A stretch of DNA of 48,354 nucleotides from Treponema sp. (GTDB lineage: Bacteria > Spirochaetota > Spirochaetia > Treponematales > Treponemataceae): assembly GCA_016288205.1 (NCBI GenBank), contig JAEEYO010000058.1, forward strand, positions 1-48,354, read 5' to 3'. Both the position numbers and the translations under genes were made by a program. Of this stretch, positions 25,618-34,728 are shown in pieces (positions within the stretch are counted from its first letter, which is position 1; the number at the start of each line of letters is the position of its first letter). The notes below the pieces were generated by a model. It saw only the letters and a list, made by a program, of their open reading frames with translations. It did not search any database and had not been told where the DNA came from.

Positions 25618-26091
25618 ATGAAATCACAATTGACTACGCTTTGTTATATTGAAAAAGACGGACAGTACCTGATGCTTCACCGCACCTCCAAGGAAAACGA
25701 CGAGAACCATGACAAGTGGATCGGCGTGGGAGGGCATTTTGAGTTTCAGGAGAGTCCCGAGGAATGTCTGCTCCGGGAAGTAAAAGAGGAGACAGGCTTG
25801 ATTTTACATGGGTACAGTTTCCGGGGTATTGTCACCTTTGTTTCGGACGATCATCCTGCGGAATACATGCACCTTTACACGAGCGGGGATTTTTCCGGCA
25901 CTTTGATTCCTTGCGATGAGGGACAGTTGGAATGGGTACAGAAAGACAAGATCTGCGATTTGAATCTGTGGGAAGGTGACAGAATCTTCCTTAATCTGCT
26001 GACTCAATCTGTACCCTTTTTTTCACTCAAATTGGTTTACAAAGAGGGAAGGCTTATCAGCAAGATTTTGGATGGAAAGGTGCTGCCTTAG
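25618..26091 (+). CDS. NUDIX hydrolase (MutT/8-oxo-dGTPase-like)
   Basis: A 157-residue enzyme; ATG 25618 gives MKSQLTTLCYIEKDGQYLMLHRT, the usual start of this NUDIX group. The complete NUDIX box (Gx5Ex7REUxEExGU) runs from residue 39 to 61: GGHFEFQE, then LLREVKEETGL, with the metal-binding Glu residues present. Members hydrolyse nucleoside diphosphates linked to another group, often oxidised dNTPs. It is 13 residues shorter than the longest possible frame, whose extra part covers the -10 box. Confidence 0.92.
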   Translation: MKSQLTTLCYIEKDGQYLMLHRTSKENDENHDKWIGVGGHFEFQESPEECLLREVKEETGLILHGYSFRGIVTFVSDDHPAEYMHLYTSGDFSGTLIPCDEGQLEWVQKDKICDLNLWEGDRIFLNLLTQSVPFFSLKLVYKEGRLISKILDGKVLP

Positions 26092-26205
26092 AGGTCGGCT
26101 CTGTAACATTGCAAGTCGCAATATGTTCATGTGATATAGAAGGGATTTATCAATTTTATCAAACCTTATTTGTCAGGGGCTGCATATGTGGCTTCGGGAG
26201 TTTTT

Positions 26206-27708
26206 ATGAAAAATCGCTTTTACGGCCTTGCAAAGAGATTTGCCGGTCTTTTTGCGTTTCTGCTGGTGCTCGGATTCTCATTTCCTGCATTTTCGCAGAT
26301 TAAGACTGTTTCTACGGACAACGTTGTTTTGGACTGGTACCCGACCTTTACCGTGGATGCTTCTAAATTCCAGGGATTTTCCGCCGGTGATAGAATCCGC
26401 TTGAGTTATGAACTTGTCGCTTCGAGCTATCATCAGGTGAAAGTCTATGCGGGGGATTGGTATTCGCTTAACTCGGGAAAGCTTGAGGGAGCGAAAAATG
26501 AAAACGGCTCCTTTGTTCCCTCCGCGTCATCCGGGACAATTGTTTATACGGCAAATGAGAGCGAGGCAAATCACATAAGGCAGTCTGGATTGCGGCTTCA
26601 CGGATATGGAATGAAGATTGCGTCCATTTCCACCGTGGGTACAAAATCAGGCTATGTTTCGGAAAAGAAGGGTACAGATTCGCTTTCTGACAAGGGTACA
26701 GATCCCGGCTCGTCCAAGACAAACTCAGGTGGTTCCGTGACTGTTGCCAATCCAAAGCCCATTTCAGTTGCGGGGACTCCTTCGGGTACTCCCTTCGCAA
26801 ACCACGGCGCGCTTCATGTGAGCGGAGCCTACCTTTATGACAGCCGAAATCAGAAATATCAGCTTTACGGCATGTCCACCCACGGACTGAATTTTGGAAA
26901 TGATTTCAGCCGCTATGTGAACAGGGATGCCTTCAAGACTCTTCGCGATGACTGGAACACAAACTGCATACGTCTGGTTCTGTACCCCAAAGATTACAAC
27001 GGATACTGTAACGGCGGGGATAAAAATCAGCTCAAGGACCTGATCTGCAAGGGAATTGACTATGCGACGGAACTCGGCATGTATGTGATTGTGGACTGGC
27101 ATGTGCATCAGTACAATCCTGTGGAGACACAAAGCGAGGCGATTAAATTTCTGGGTGAGATTTCCGCGAAATACGGGAAGTACGAAAACGTGCTTTATGA
27201 AATCTGCAACGAACCGACCGGCTCCGAGTGGAACAGTGTTTTAAAGCCCTATGCCGAAAAGCTGATAAGCGCGATCCGAAAGAATGCGCCCGACAGCATT
27301 ATAATCGTAGGAACAAACACGTGGTCTCAGGACATTGAGGGACCTCTTTCGAATCCCTTGTCCTACAAAAACGTGATGTACACTTTCCACTTTTATGCCC
27401 AGACCCACACCGATTATTTCCGCACGAGGGTCGAGAATGCGGTTAAAAAGGGACTTCCCATTTTTGTGACTGAGTTCGGAACCTGCGACGCAAGCGGTAA
27501 CGGCGGGTTCAATAAGTCACAGAGCGAGAAATGGTTCGACCTGCTCTCAAAATACAATATCAGCCACATGAACTGGAGCCTGAGCAACAAGGCTGAGACT
27601 GCGAGCGCAATCAACTCATGGTGCAACAAGACAAGCGGATGGGCTTTCTCAGATCTGACGGAGAGCGGGCAGCTGATTTACAATCATTTCAGGAGCCTCT
27701 CAAGATAG
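26206..27708 (+). CDS. Secreted GH5 endoglucanase with N-terminal accessory domain
   Basis: A 500-residue exported enzyme. GGGAG upstream sets ATG 26206. Signal peptide: FAGLFAFLLVLGFSFPAFS. Residues ~25-145 form a beta-rich domain I cannot name (FSAGDRIRLSYELV ... HGYGMKIASIS), plausibly carbohydrate-binding. A Ser/Gly/Thr linker (~150-185) leads to the GH5 barrel. The acid/base is Glu336 in YEICNEPTGSEW, and the nucleophile is Glu423 in VTEFGTCDAS. YVIVDWHVHQ and HFYAQTH are further GH5 landmarks. It looks like a subfamily-2-type endo-beta-1,4-glucanase that cuts cellulose or beta-glucan. The signal peptide implies periplasmic or secreted action. Confidence 0.93.
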   Translation: MKNRFYGLAKRFAGLFAFLLVLGFSFPAFSQIKTVSTDNVVLDWYPTFTVDASKFQGFSAGDRIRLSYELVASSYHQVKVYAGDWYSLNSGKLEGAKNENGSFVPSASSGTIVYTANESEANHIRQSGLRLHGYGMKIASISTVGTKSGYVSEKKGTDSLSDKGTDPGSSKTNSGGSVTVANPKPISVAGTPSGTPFANHGALHVSGAYLYDSRNQKYQLYGMSTHGLNFGNDFSRYVNRDAFKTLRDDWNTNCIRLVLYPKDYNGYCNGGDKNQLKDLICKGIDYATELGMYVIVDWHVHQYNPVETQSEAIKFLGEISAKYGKYENVLYEICNEPTGSEWNSVLKPYAEKLISAIRKNAPDSIIIVGTNTWSQDIEGPLSNPLSYKNVMYTFHFYAQTHTDYFRTRVENAVKKGLPIFVTEFGTCDASGNGGFNKSQSEKWFDLLSKYNISHMNWSLSNKAETASAINSWCNKTSGWAFSDLTESGQLIYNHFRSLSR

Positions 27709-27730
27709 GATAATGCAGGCGTGTCAAAAA

Positions 27731-27762
27731 ATAAAACCAGCCTCCAAAGCGAGACTGGTTTC
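27731..27762 (-). terminator. Rho-independent terminator after the TraB/GumN gene
   Basis: On the minus strand AAACCAGTCTC pairs with GAGGCTGGTTT, an 11-bp stem with one G-U, followed by TATTTTTTG. The reverse orientation has a weaker tail for the GH5 gene. Confidence 0.8.
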
Positions 27763-27792
27763 AATCAGCTAATCCCTAAAGTTTAGTCTTTT

Positions 27793-28737
27793 TTAGTTGA
27801 TGGTCTTCATGTCCCTGAGGAATTTGAAGACGGAGACATCGCCGAGCCAGTGTGCGGTTCCTGCGAAAATAAATGTGGTTCCGCCCTCGTTCAGGTAATT
27901 CGTAATGTCCTTTGCCCAGTCCTTGTTGCGGTTCTTGTAAACGAGATCCAGCATCTCTTTGTTCCTGGGGTCATCCTCAACGTCATTTTCATTTGACTTG
28001 TTGAAGAGTTTTTCCATCTCCTTCATGTCGTCCTTTACGTAGGCTTTGTAAAGTCCCGTTGTCAATGAAAGAAGCTCGGCACCATCCTTTGGATCCAGAA
28101 TCGTCCTTATCATTTCTTTCAGAGTCTTTATCTGGAAGTCGTAGTCGCCGTATGTGATGACGTCTATCTGAGTCTGCACTTCGTCGAGTCCTTCCCATGT
28201 GCGTCCGAGCTGGGCTGCGCTTGCGATAAATGAATTGTCCAGTCCGTATTCTGCGGAAAGTCCTGATGACGCGTAGAGACTTGCGGTTAAGGCTGTCGTG
28301 ACCTGCCACGGGTCAAGGGGATCAACCAGCGGGAGATTTTCTCCGAATACCTGAATCAGAAAAGCCTTTTCCGTATCTGTCAGACTGTCGGTGATTTTCT
28401 TTCCGTCTTTGTTGGGCGCGTTGAGTTCCGCTGAGCGGGATGCAAGTTCAGCATATCCCTGTGTGGAGATTTCTCCAACCAAGCGGTCGGCGTTTACGAA
28501 TGCGTTCTGCACCTCATCTGCGAGCGGCAGAATCTGCTCGTCACCAAGGTGGAAGGTTCCCTGGATGTAGACCGTGCTGGGGTTGCCGTTTTTGTCGGTT
28601 CCGTCAATTCTCCAGAATGCGCGGCTTTCGGTTTTCGTAAGTTTTGCGGCTGTGCTCTTGGATGTGGATGCGCAGGATGACAGCAATGCCACGGCAAACA
28701 CGATGCCGAGGATTCGTTTCAAGTTCATTTTTTTCAT
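27793..28737 (-). CDS. TraB/GumN-family lipoprotein
   Basis: A 314-residue protein with a lipoprotein signal (ILGIVFAVALLSSCAS, lipobox cysteine about 22). The TraB/GumN fold is shown by VYIQGTFHLGDEQILPLADEV near residues 56-76, LVGEIS, a central GRTWEGLDEVQTQID and the C-terminal FAGTAHWLGD. The GTxHLG and GTAHWLGD motifs carry the conserved His residues of this family, which is related to erythromycin-esterase/EreA-ChaN-like and proposed metal-dependent protease folds. GAGGT 5 bases before the first ATG supports that start. It lies 14 bases after the membrane S41 gene on the same strand, so co-transcription is likely. Confidence 0.85.
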   Translation of the reverse strand: MKKMNLKRILGIVFAVALLSSCASTSKSTAAKLTKTESRAFWRIDGTDKNGNPSTVYIQGTFHLGDEQILPLADEVQNAFVNADRLVGEISTQGYAELASRSAELNAPNKDGKKITDSLTDTEKAFLIQVFGENLPLVDPLDPWQVTTALTASLYASSGLSAEYGLDNSFIASAAQLGRTWEGLDEVQTQIDVITYGDYDFQIKTLKEMIRTILDPKDGAELLSLTTGLYKAYVKDDMKEMEKLFNKSNENDVEDDPRNKEMLDLVYKNRNKDWAKDITNYLNEGGTTFIFAGTAHWLGDVSVFKFLRDMKTIN

Positions 28738-28751
28738 ATATTACCTCACTT

Positions 28752-30401
28752 TTAGTTTTTGGGCTCATTCGGGGCGGAATCTGATTCTGTGTCTGTTTCC
28801 GCGTTTTCAAAATCAACGGGCTCGGGAGCGGGGAGTTTGGGACCTGCAATCAACTCGGTCACATAGGAAAGGGCGTCATCCGCTTTTACGGGCAGGTCCG
28901 GTTCAATCAGCTGTCCGTCCTTTGACTCGTCGATGCGGTACCATTTTTTCCATGAGACCTGCATATAAAGCCGGGATTCGGGAAGACGGAATTGCACGAC
29001 ATCGCCGTAGCTTGAGGGATTGTTTCCGCTTGCCTCTCCTACGACAAGGCCAAGATTATTGTCCTTTATGTACATGGCGAACATCATGGCGGAGCTGAAT
29101 GTGTGCACGGATGTCAGCACGTAAATCTTTCCGTCAAAATTATACCCCTCGTATCTTTCATTTTTGACCGTGTAGGAGGGGAAGTGCCTAGTAAACGGTC
29201 CCATCCTGTGGTCGCACGCACATTCCCTGTACTGGTATGTGTTTGTGTAGCGCAGGAACTCATTTGCGACTAGGGAGTTTCCGCCGCTGTTATTACGAAG
29301 GTCCACAATCAGATTGCGGATTTTCTTTTCCTTGACATCATCGAAAAATGATTTGAGCGTGCTCTTGTAGACATCGTTGAAAATGCAGCTGTCCAGAGTA
29401 AAGATCCCTATACTGTCATCCGCGTTGATTTCATAATGCACGAAGGATGATGGTTGCGCTTCCGCTTTGTCGCTTTCCTCTTCCGAATTGTCGCCGCTGT
29501 TGAAGGCCATGTATTCGTCGTAGGAGACAAAATCAGAAAGCGGGTAGGCATAAGTTTCCTGGCTTCCGTCAACGTGCTCGAATGTGTATGTGTAGGCAGG
29601 GGCAAACTCCGCGCTCATTTCCTTTGCCGTCTCTTCGTCAAAAAGCTCGGTGACTGGCAGGGATTCAGGCACAAGGTTCAGATATGAAAGTCCCTCAATG
29701 GATGTCACGTAGTTTCCTATCCTTGATATGGCGTACTCGTCGTTTTCAGTGCTGAAAAGATTCCTGTTTTCCTCAAAAATCTCGCGCTTTGTTTTTCCGT
29801 TCACCGAAATCAGGGTGTCCTTTGCCTGCGTGTGTGCGTAGACGTGCTTCAGGTATCGGGAATCAACGAATGAAAAGGAGACGTTCGTGTGCGCGTCGTT
29901 GAGGAGTGACAGAATGCCTTCTATTTTTTGTGCGAGCTCAATCTTGGAGATTTCCTCTTTCCTTTCTTTTTTGCCTTCAAGCTCATCGCGGACTTTTTCC
30001 CATTCACGCGAAAGAGTTTTGGGAAGCTTTTTATATGCCGCCGGGTGGATTTTTTTTACCCTGTGCATGACAAAATCCAGGTCACTCATGGCCTGGCTCG
30101 CGGTCAGAGAGTCAAATCCCCTCTGCATGTCCTCGTTTCCCTTTTTGCTCAGTCCACTGCTGAATGTGTATGGGTTCGACTCAAGGCACAATGCGAAAAA
30201 CAAGAGCGCGATGATGGAAAAGACCGTCAGGAAGATTGTTCCCTTGTTTTTTTTGAAAACGAGCCATCTGATCAGAAGTGCAAGCGGGACGAGTACCAGA
30301 ATCAGTATGCAGAAAAGAGGCGTGGGAATGAGAAAGGCTGTGAAAATAATTGCCAGAGATACTAAAATCGTTTGTACGAGAGCTGCGATAAAACTTTTCA
30401 T
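28752..30401 (-). CDS. Membrane-anchored S41-type peptidase
   Basis: A 549-residue protein. Residues 1-~85 have three hydrophobic helices (IAALVQTILVSLAII; FCILILVLVPLALLI; IFLTVFSIIALLFFALC). An extracytoplasmic S41 part follows: DLDFVMHRVKKIHPAAY, LLNDAHTNVSF, NLIVDLRNNSGGNS near residue 375, the serine in VHTFSSAMMF, and GEASGNNPSSYGD. It lacks a PDZ domain, unlike CtpA, and is closer to the tricorn/S41B-like family. It ends in an acidic tail. It may act on envelope peptides. A TATATT 10 bases before the ATG makes a short leader possible. Confidence 0.85.
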   Translation of the reverse strand: MKSFIAALVQTILVSLAIIFTAFLIPTPLFCILILVLVPLALLIRWLVFKKNKGTIFLTVFSIIALLFFALCLESNPYTFSSGLSKKGNEDMQRGFDSLTASQAMSDLDFVMHRVKKIHPAAYKKLPKTLSREWEKVRDELEGKKERKEEISKIELAQKIEGILSLLNDAHTNVSFSFVDSRYLKHVYAHTQAKDTLISVNGKTKREIFEENRNLFSTENDEYAISRIGNYVTSIEGLSYLNLVPESLPVTELFDEETAKEMSAEFAPAYTYTFEHVDGSQETYAYPLSDFVSYDEYMAFNSGDNSEEESDKAEAQPSSFVHYEINADDSIGIFTLDSCIFNDVYKSTLKSFFDDVKEKKIRNLIVDLRNNSGGNSLVANEFLRYTNTYQYRECACDHRMGPFTRHFPSYTVKNERYEGYNFDGKIYVLTSVHTFSSAMMFAMYIKDNNLGLVVGEASGNNPSSYGDVVQFRLPESRLYMQVSWKKWYRIDESKDGQLIEPDLPVKADDALSYVTELIAGPKLPAPEPVDFENAETDTESDSAPNEPKN

Positions 30402-30450
30402 TTACAGCAATAATATAGCGTTGGGTATTAAGTGTCAAGCCATGCCCTGA

Positions 30451-31836
30451 TCAGGACCGGACAAGGGATTTTGTCATCCACCTTTTGCTGAGCCATCGGA
30501 AAATCATCACGATTCCGCGTGTGGTCTCGTCGAGTGCGATTCCAATCCAGCAGCCGACTATGCCCATGCCCATTTTAAGGCCCAGGAGCCAGCTCAAAAA
30601 CACCATGATGCACCAGTTGGAGAACATGCCGTAAAGAACCGGGAAGCGTATGTCACCCGCGCCTTTGAGACCTCCGATCCAAATGAGGTTGAGCGAGCGT
30701 CCGAATTCCAAAAGGATTTCGACTTTGAGCAGGGTTTTGAGAGTCTTCACAATCTGCGTGTCGGTGGTGAAGATTCTGATGACGGGGGCATTTAAAAGGT
30801 TGATGAGCAGAATCATGCCAAGGGAAACGGATGTCGCCACAGCTGAGTAGGAGAACATCTTTTTGTATGCGACCTCGCTTTTGTGTGCTCCCACGTAGTA
30901 GCCGGTCTTTATCTGTGTGGCAGCTCCCATTCCGATTGCGACAATGTAGACGTACTGGCAGATTGTCCTTATGTAGACCTGCGATGACATTGCCGATGTG
31001 CCGAGCGTTGAAATCATTGCCATGATTACAATCTGGGAGACGTTGTAGGAAAGGCTTTCGCTTGCGGTTGGAAGTCCCACGCTCAGGATGATTTTGTAAT
31101 AATGGAGCGGCGTTTTTTTCAATCCCCGCAAATCAAACTGCACGTCTTTTTTCCGCCTGATGATTTGTGAGAGAATGATGCAGGAGACCGTCATTGCAAG
31201 AAGGGATGCTCCCGCGACACCTTTTACGCCGAGAATCGGGAGACCGAAGAATCCGTAGAGGGAAAGCGCGTTTCCTGTCACATTGATGATGTTCGCAATC
31301 AGCGTGACGAAGAGGGCCTCCTTTGTGTAGCCGTAGCATCTCAGGATGGATGACTGCAGGAGGCTGAGTGAATTTACGATGGCGCCTATTCCGCCGTAGA
31401 TTAGAAAATATTCGTATGCGGCTTTACGGACCTCATCTTCGAGCGTGTATCGGGAAAGGAGAGGCTTGGTTCCCAGAAAAACCACGCATGTAAGGAACAG
31501 GGCGACTGTGCAAATCATCACGGTACTTGCCTGCACGATGGAATTCAAGTCGTTCTTCGGTTTTTTGGCTCCGAGATATTGTGCAAGGACGATTGAGGTT
31601 CCCGTGGTGATTACGCCGAAAAGGATGTTCAGGAAAAAGACATATTGCCCCATGAGGCCCACGCCGGCTACAGCAGAGTTGGAATATGAGCTCAGCATCA
31701 CCGTATCTGCCGAGGAGACCAGAATCCTGAAAAGCTGCTCCAAAACCAGGGGGAGACAGAGTTTTATCATGGGGAGCTCGCCCCTTTTTAATTTTGGAGC
31801 TTCGGAACCCGGCTCTTTTACTTGCGACGTATTCAT
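30451..31836 (-). CDS. MATE-family multidrug/cation exporter
   Basis: A 461-residue inner-membrane protein with twelve hydrophobic helices in two related MatE halves. The N-terminal half begins LPMIKLCLPLVLEQLFRILVSSADTVMLS, typical of MATE transporters, and ATQIKTGYYVGAHK marks the second half. It exports cationic or organic compounds using a Na or H gradient. It lies 12 bases after the CsgG-like lipoprotein gene on the same strand, which suggests joint expression. Substrate unknown. Confidence 0.92.
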   Translation of the reverse strand: MNTSQVKEPGSEAPKLKRGELPMIKLCLPLVLEQLFRILVSSADTVMLSSYSNSAVAGVGLMGQYVFFLNILFGVITTGTSIVLAQYLGAKKPKNDLNSIVQASTVMICTVALFLTCVVFLGTKPLLSRYTLEDEVRKAAYEYFLIYGGIGAIVNSLSLLQSSILRCYGYTKEALFVTLIANIINVTGNALSLYGFFGLPILGVKGVAGASLLAMTVSCIILSQIIRRKKDVQFDLRGLKKTPLHYYKIILSVGLPTASESLSYNVSQIVIMAMISTLGTSAMSSQVYIRTICQYVYIVAIGMGAATQIKTGYYVGAHKSEVAYKKMFSYSAVATSVSLGMILLINLLNAPVIRIFTTDTQIVKTLKTLLKVEILLEFGRSLNLIWIGGLKGAGDIRFPVLYGMFSNWCIMVFLSWLLGLKMGMGIVGCWIGIALDETTRGIVMIFRWLSKRWMTKSLVRS

Positions 31837-31848
31837 TGATTTTATGCC

Positions 31849-32793
31849 TTAAAACAACCTGTTCGCGTTCTGCTGCTCAAGTTTTTCGGAAAGCTCAATT
31901 TCGTTGTTGATGTTTTTGAGGGCTTTCACGGCACGCTTGTCCGCGGTTTCGTCCGCAAGATATTTCATAATGTCACGTGCTTCGTACAAATCTCCCATTG
32001 CCTCAAGAAGAATGGCCGCGTTGTATCCTGCGGTAAAATCTCCCGTCTCCTCATATATGGAAAGGAACTTGTCGCATGCGGCGTCAATCTGGTTGTTGTT
32101 GGCGAGTTTCATTGCGAGCTTCATCTCAGGATCTTTTGATTTGCTCTCAAGCAGCGTGTAATAAACCTTTTCCTCATAGGGCTGAATCTTTTTCAGGAGA
32201 TCGGACACAAAAGAGTCAAGGTCCGGGCGGATCAAATCAAATGCCGGCTTAAGAGTCTTTTTTGAATATGCCCTGTCACTGGCGTTGAAGCTTTTGCTGT
32301 TCTTGTGGAGGACAACATTTGAGGTCGCGTCCACAATCTGATAAACGAGGTCCAGGTCGATGTCCCTTGTGTAGACGTATTCTATGACTTCCTCGTCATC
32401 GTCATTCTTTGACTTGTGCTCGCTGACGGACACTTTGTCGTTGAACCTGTTTATGTAGCCTGTGATATAGACCTCAACCGGCGGTGTGCGGCCTTTTTCA
32501 ATGGCGACCTTCACGCGGGTGGAACTTTCAAGCGTATAGTATTCCACATCAGCAAGACGCTCCTCAAGCTCGGTGGAAATATAGTCACTACATTCCTTTC
32601 TGTCTTTTTCACTGGAGTTGCCCGCTAAAAATCCTGACGGAGAATACTCCTGGAACGGAAGGACGGCGATTGTCCTTGCACCGTGCATGTCCAGCTCTGC
32701 GGGGCGGGTAACTGTGGACGATACGGTCGTGGAACAAGAAATCAGCATGAATATGGAAAGGGTCGAAAGCAATGCTAAAATAATTTTTTTCAT
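31849..32793 (-). CDS. CsgG-like lipoprotein with C-terminal TPR region
   Basis: A 314-residue lipoprotein: MKKIILALLSTLSIFMLISC ends at the lipobox cysteine. AGGAG upstream lies 7 bases from ATG 32793 but touches the other ATG at 32799, so 32793 is chosen. Residues ~30-210 have a CsgG/LpoB-like alpha/beta fold (TIAVLPFQEYSPSGF; SDYISTELEERLADVEYYTLE; VYITGYINRF; DLVYQIVDATSNVVLH). Residues ~220-305 are TPR-like helices (KLANNNQIDAACDKFLSIYEETGDF). Such proteins sit in the periplasm on the outer membrane. No specific function can be assigned. Confidence 0.75.
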   Translation of the reverse strand: MKKIILALLSTLSIFMLISCSTTVSSTVTRPAELDMHGARTIAVLPFQEYSPSGFLAGNSSEKDRKECSDYISTELEERLADVEYYTLESSTRVKVAIEKGRTPPVEVYITGYINRFNDKVSVSEHKSKNDDDEEVIEYVYTRDIDLDLVYQIVDATSNVVLHKNSKSFNASDRAYSKKTLKPAFDLIRPDLDSFVSDLLKKIQPYEEKVYYTLLESKSKDPEMKLAMKLANNNQIDAACDKFLSIYEETGDFTAGYNAAILLEAMGDLYEARDIMKYLADETADKRAVKALKNINNEIELSEKLEQQNANRLF

Positions 32794-32872
32794 TTTCATC
32801 TCCTGAACTTCATAATAGAAGAAAAACATGTCTGTGTAAAGGGGGATTTTTTGTGGGGTTTTGATATTCCTT

Positions 32873-32900
32873 TTGATTTTTTGGGAAAGCATGGTATAAT
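32873..32900 (+). promoter_or_regulatory. Promoter of the AAA+/VWA locus
   Basis: TTGATT (32873-32878), 16-base spacer, TATAAT (32895-32900). The leader to TTG 32932 is about 25-30 bases and holds TAGGAG. Confidence 0.6.
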
Positions 32901-32931
32901 AGACTTACATATTTGATAGGAGAAACATATT

Positions 32932-34728
32932 TTGGAAAACAACAATACATTATCTGCACGGATAAAAAATCTGCTTGCGTATCTTAACCAGAACCTTTAC
33001 GGCAAGGAAGAGGCCGTCCGTCTTGCTCTGCTGAGTGCGATCGCTAACGAGAGCATTTTTTTCATGGGACCGCCAGGAACTGCAAAATCCATGATAAGCC
33101 GTCGGATTGCGGCAGCGTTCAAGGATTTTTATGAGGACGGAAAATTTACCACTGAAAACGGCGGATATTTTGAATACCTTATGAACGAGTTTTCCACCCC
33201 GGATGAAATATGCGGGCCTGTTGACCTTTCCGCGTTAAATGAAAAACCAAGCCGCTATGAAAGACAGACGGAGGGATATCTTCCGAGCGCGAAGGTTGCT
33301 TTTTTGGATGAAATCTGGAAGAGCGGTCCCGCAATCTTGAACACGCTTTTGACAATCATAAATGAAAAGAAATTCCACAACGGAAAAAAGGTCGAGAAAG
33401 TTCCGCTTGTGTCTCTTGCCTCTGCCTCAAACGAGCTTCCGGAAAAGAACCGCGGGCTTGAGGCCTTGTGGGACAGGTTCATTCTCCGCGTGTTTGTAAA
33501 TCCTGTCTCGGACGAAAATAATTTTTTCAATGTGGTTGATGATCCTGATGATAAAAAGACAAAAGAAGAAAAAGAAATAGAACAAAAAGAATTGTATTCA
33601 AAAATCGAGCCTTATCTGCTTAATTTTGATGATGTAAAAGCTTGGCAGGACGAAATCAACAAGATTGAGTTGAGCGAAGAGGCAAAGGCCGTAATAAGCG
33701 GAATCAGAAAAGAACTTGCGCTTCTGAACAATGACGAAAATCACAAGGGAGACGAGGCATGGTATGTCTCGGACCGCCGCTGGAAAAAGATTGTGCACAT
33801 TCTGAAGACAAGCGCATTCCTGAACGGCCGCGATTCCGTGGACTTGATGGACTGCTCGTTGATTGAGTACGCAATCTGGAACACGGACAAGCAGCATGAT
33901 GAAGCCTGCGGGATTGTTGAAAAGATTTTGAAGCAGAATGGGCTGAGTTCAAGCAGTGCCATTGATGATATTTCAGATCAGATTGATGATTTTAAGAATG
34001 CCGTTGATGAAAAGTGGTTTGATGAAATTGTTCAGTCTCCCGAACCAGAGCAATATAAAATGAAAGATGGAACATTGGCTTATAAAATTATCAATCCTGA
34101 AAAAATAAGAAGTTATGATTATATAACTCCATTTTATGTTTCAAAAGATTATAAACATCAAAGATATAATAATAGAAAAGGTGCTTACTATGATAAAGAT
34201 AAAGACTTAATTGGGGATTATGATTATTTTTTTCAGGAAGAATCATTTAAAATCGAAAATAATACTGTAAAATTCGTTGATGGATATAGAGGGGAAACAT
34301 ATTCTTTTGAGATAGAAATGCAGAAAACTGTTCCACCTAGTAAGTATGAGCTAAAACTTTTCGAGCCTGTTGCCAAAAAGACATTAAAGGAATACTTCGA
34401 CAAAGAAAAATACACTCCGATTGTCGAGCAGATTGATTCAAAAATTGTGACTTTGCAGAATTTCAGGGCTGATAACGAAAAGCCGTTTAGTGAAAATGCT
34501 TTTGCGAATGCGAGCCGCTACAGCCCGATACTTCTGAGTAAAATCGATGAATCAATCAAAACTCTGGAAGATAAAAAGCTCAAACTCAAAGAACAGCATG
34601 AGCGTTATGCTTCTGACTCAAATGTAAAGTCTGATTTTGAGCTTGGCGACATTATTCTGAAAACGGAACATATAAAAAATCTGATGAAGATGTTGATGGC
34701 AAAGATATTCTTGCAAAAGTTTGCTTGA
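32932..34728 (+). CDS. RavA/MoxR-type AAA+ ATPase (3' end probably frameshifted)
   Basis: A 598-residue protein starting at TTG 32932 behind TAGGAG. Walker A GPPGTAKS is at 46-53 and Walker B VAFLDE at 122-127, with FGxMNEFSTPDEICGPVDL and SASNELPE in between, as in E. coli RavA. A winged-helix-like part (~200-340) and a variable region follow; 34030-34340 is strikingly A/T-rich. RavA/MoxR ATPases work with a VWA-domain partner, encoded here downstream. The last residues, SDFELGDIILK, look like the start of a Lcl/DUF1566-type domain that continues in another frame (see the next entry), so about 23 terminal residues from 34659 on may be out-of-frame. Confidence 0.85.
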   Translation: MENNNTLSARIKNLLAYLNQNLYGKEEAVRLALLSAIANESIFFMGPPGTAKSMISRRIAAAFKDFYEDGKFTTENGGYFEYLMNEFSTPDEICGPVDLSALNEKPSRYERQTEGYLPSAKVAFLDEIWKSGPAILNTLLTIINEKKFHNGKKVEKVPLVSLASASNELPEKNRGLEALWDRFILRVFVNPVSDENNFFNVVDDPDDKKTKEEKEIEQKELYSKIEPYLLNFDDVKAWQDEINKIELSEEAKAVISGIRKELALLNNDENHKGDEAWYVSDRRWKKIVHILKTSAFLNGRDSVDLMDCSLIEYAIWNTDKQHDEACGIVEKILKQNGLSSSSAIDDISDQIDDFKNAVDEKWFDEIVQSPEPEQYKMKDGTLAYKIINPEKIRSYDYITPFYVSKDYKHQRYNNRKGAYYDKDKDLIGDYDYFFQEESFKIENNTVKFVDGYRGETYSFEIEMQKTVPPSKYELKLFEPVAKKTLKEYFDKEKYTPIVEQIDSKIVTLQNFRADNEKPFSENAFANASRYSPILLSKIDESIKTLEDKKLKLKEQHERYASDSNVKSDFELGDIILKTEHIKNLMKMLMAKIFLQKFA

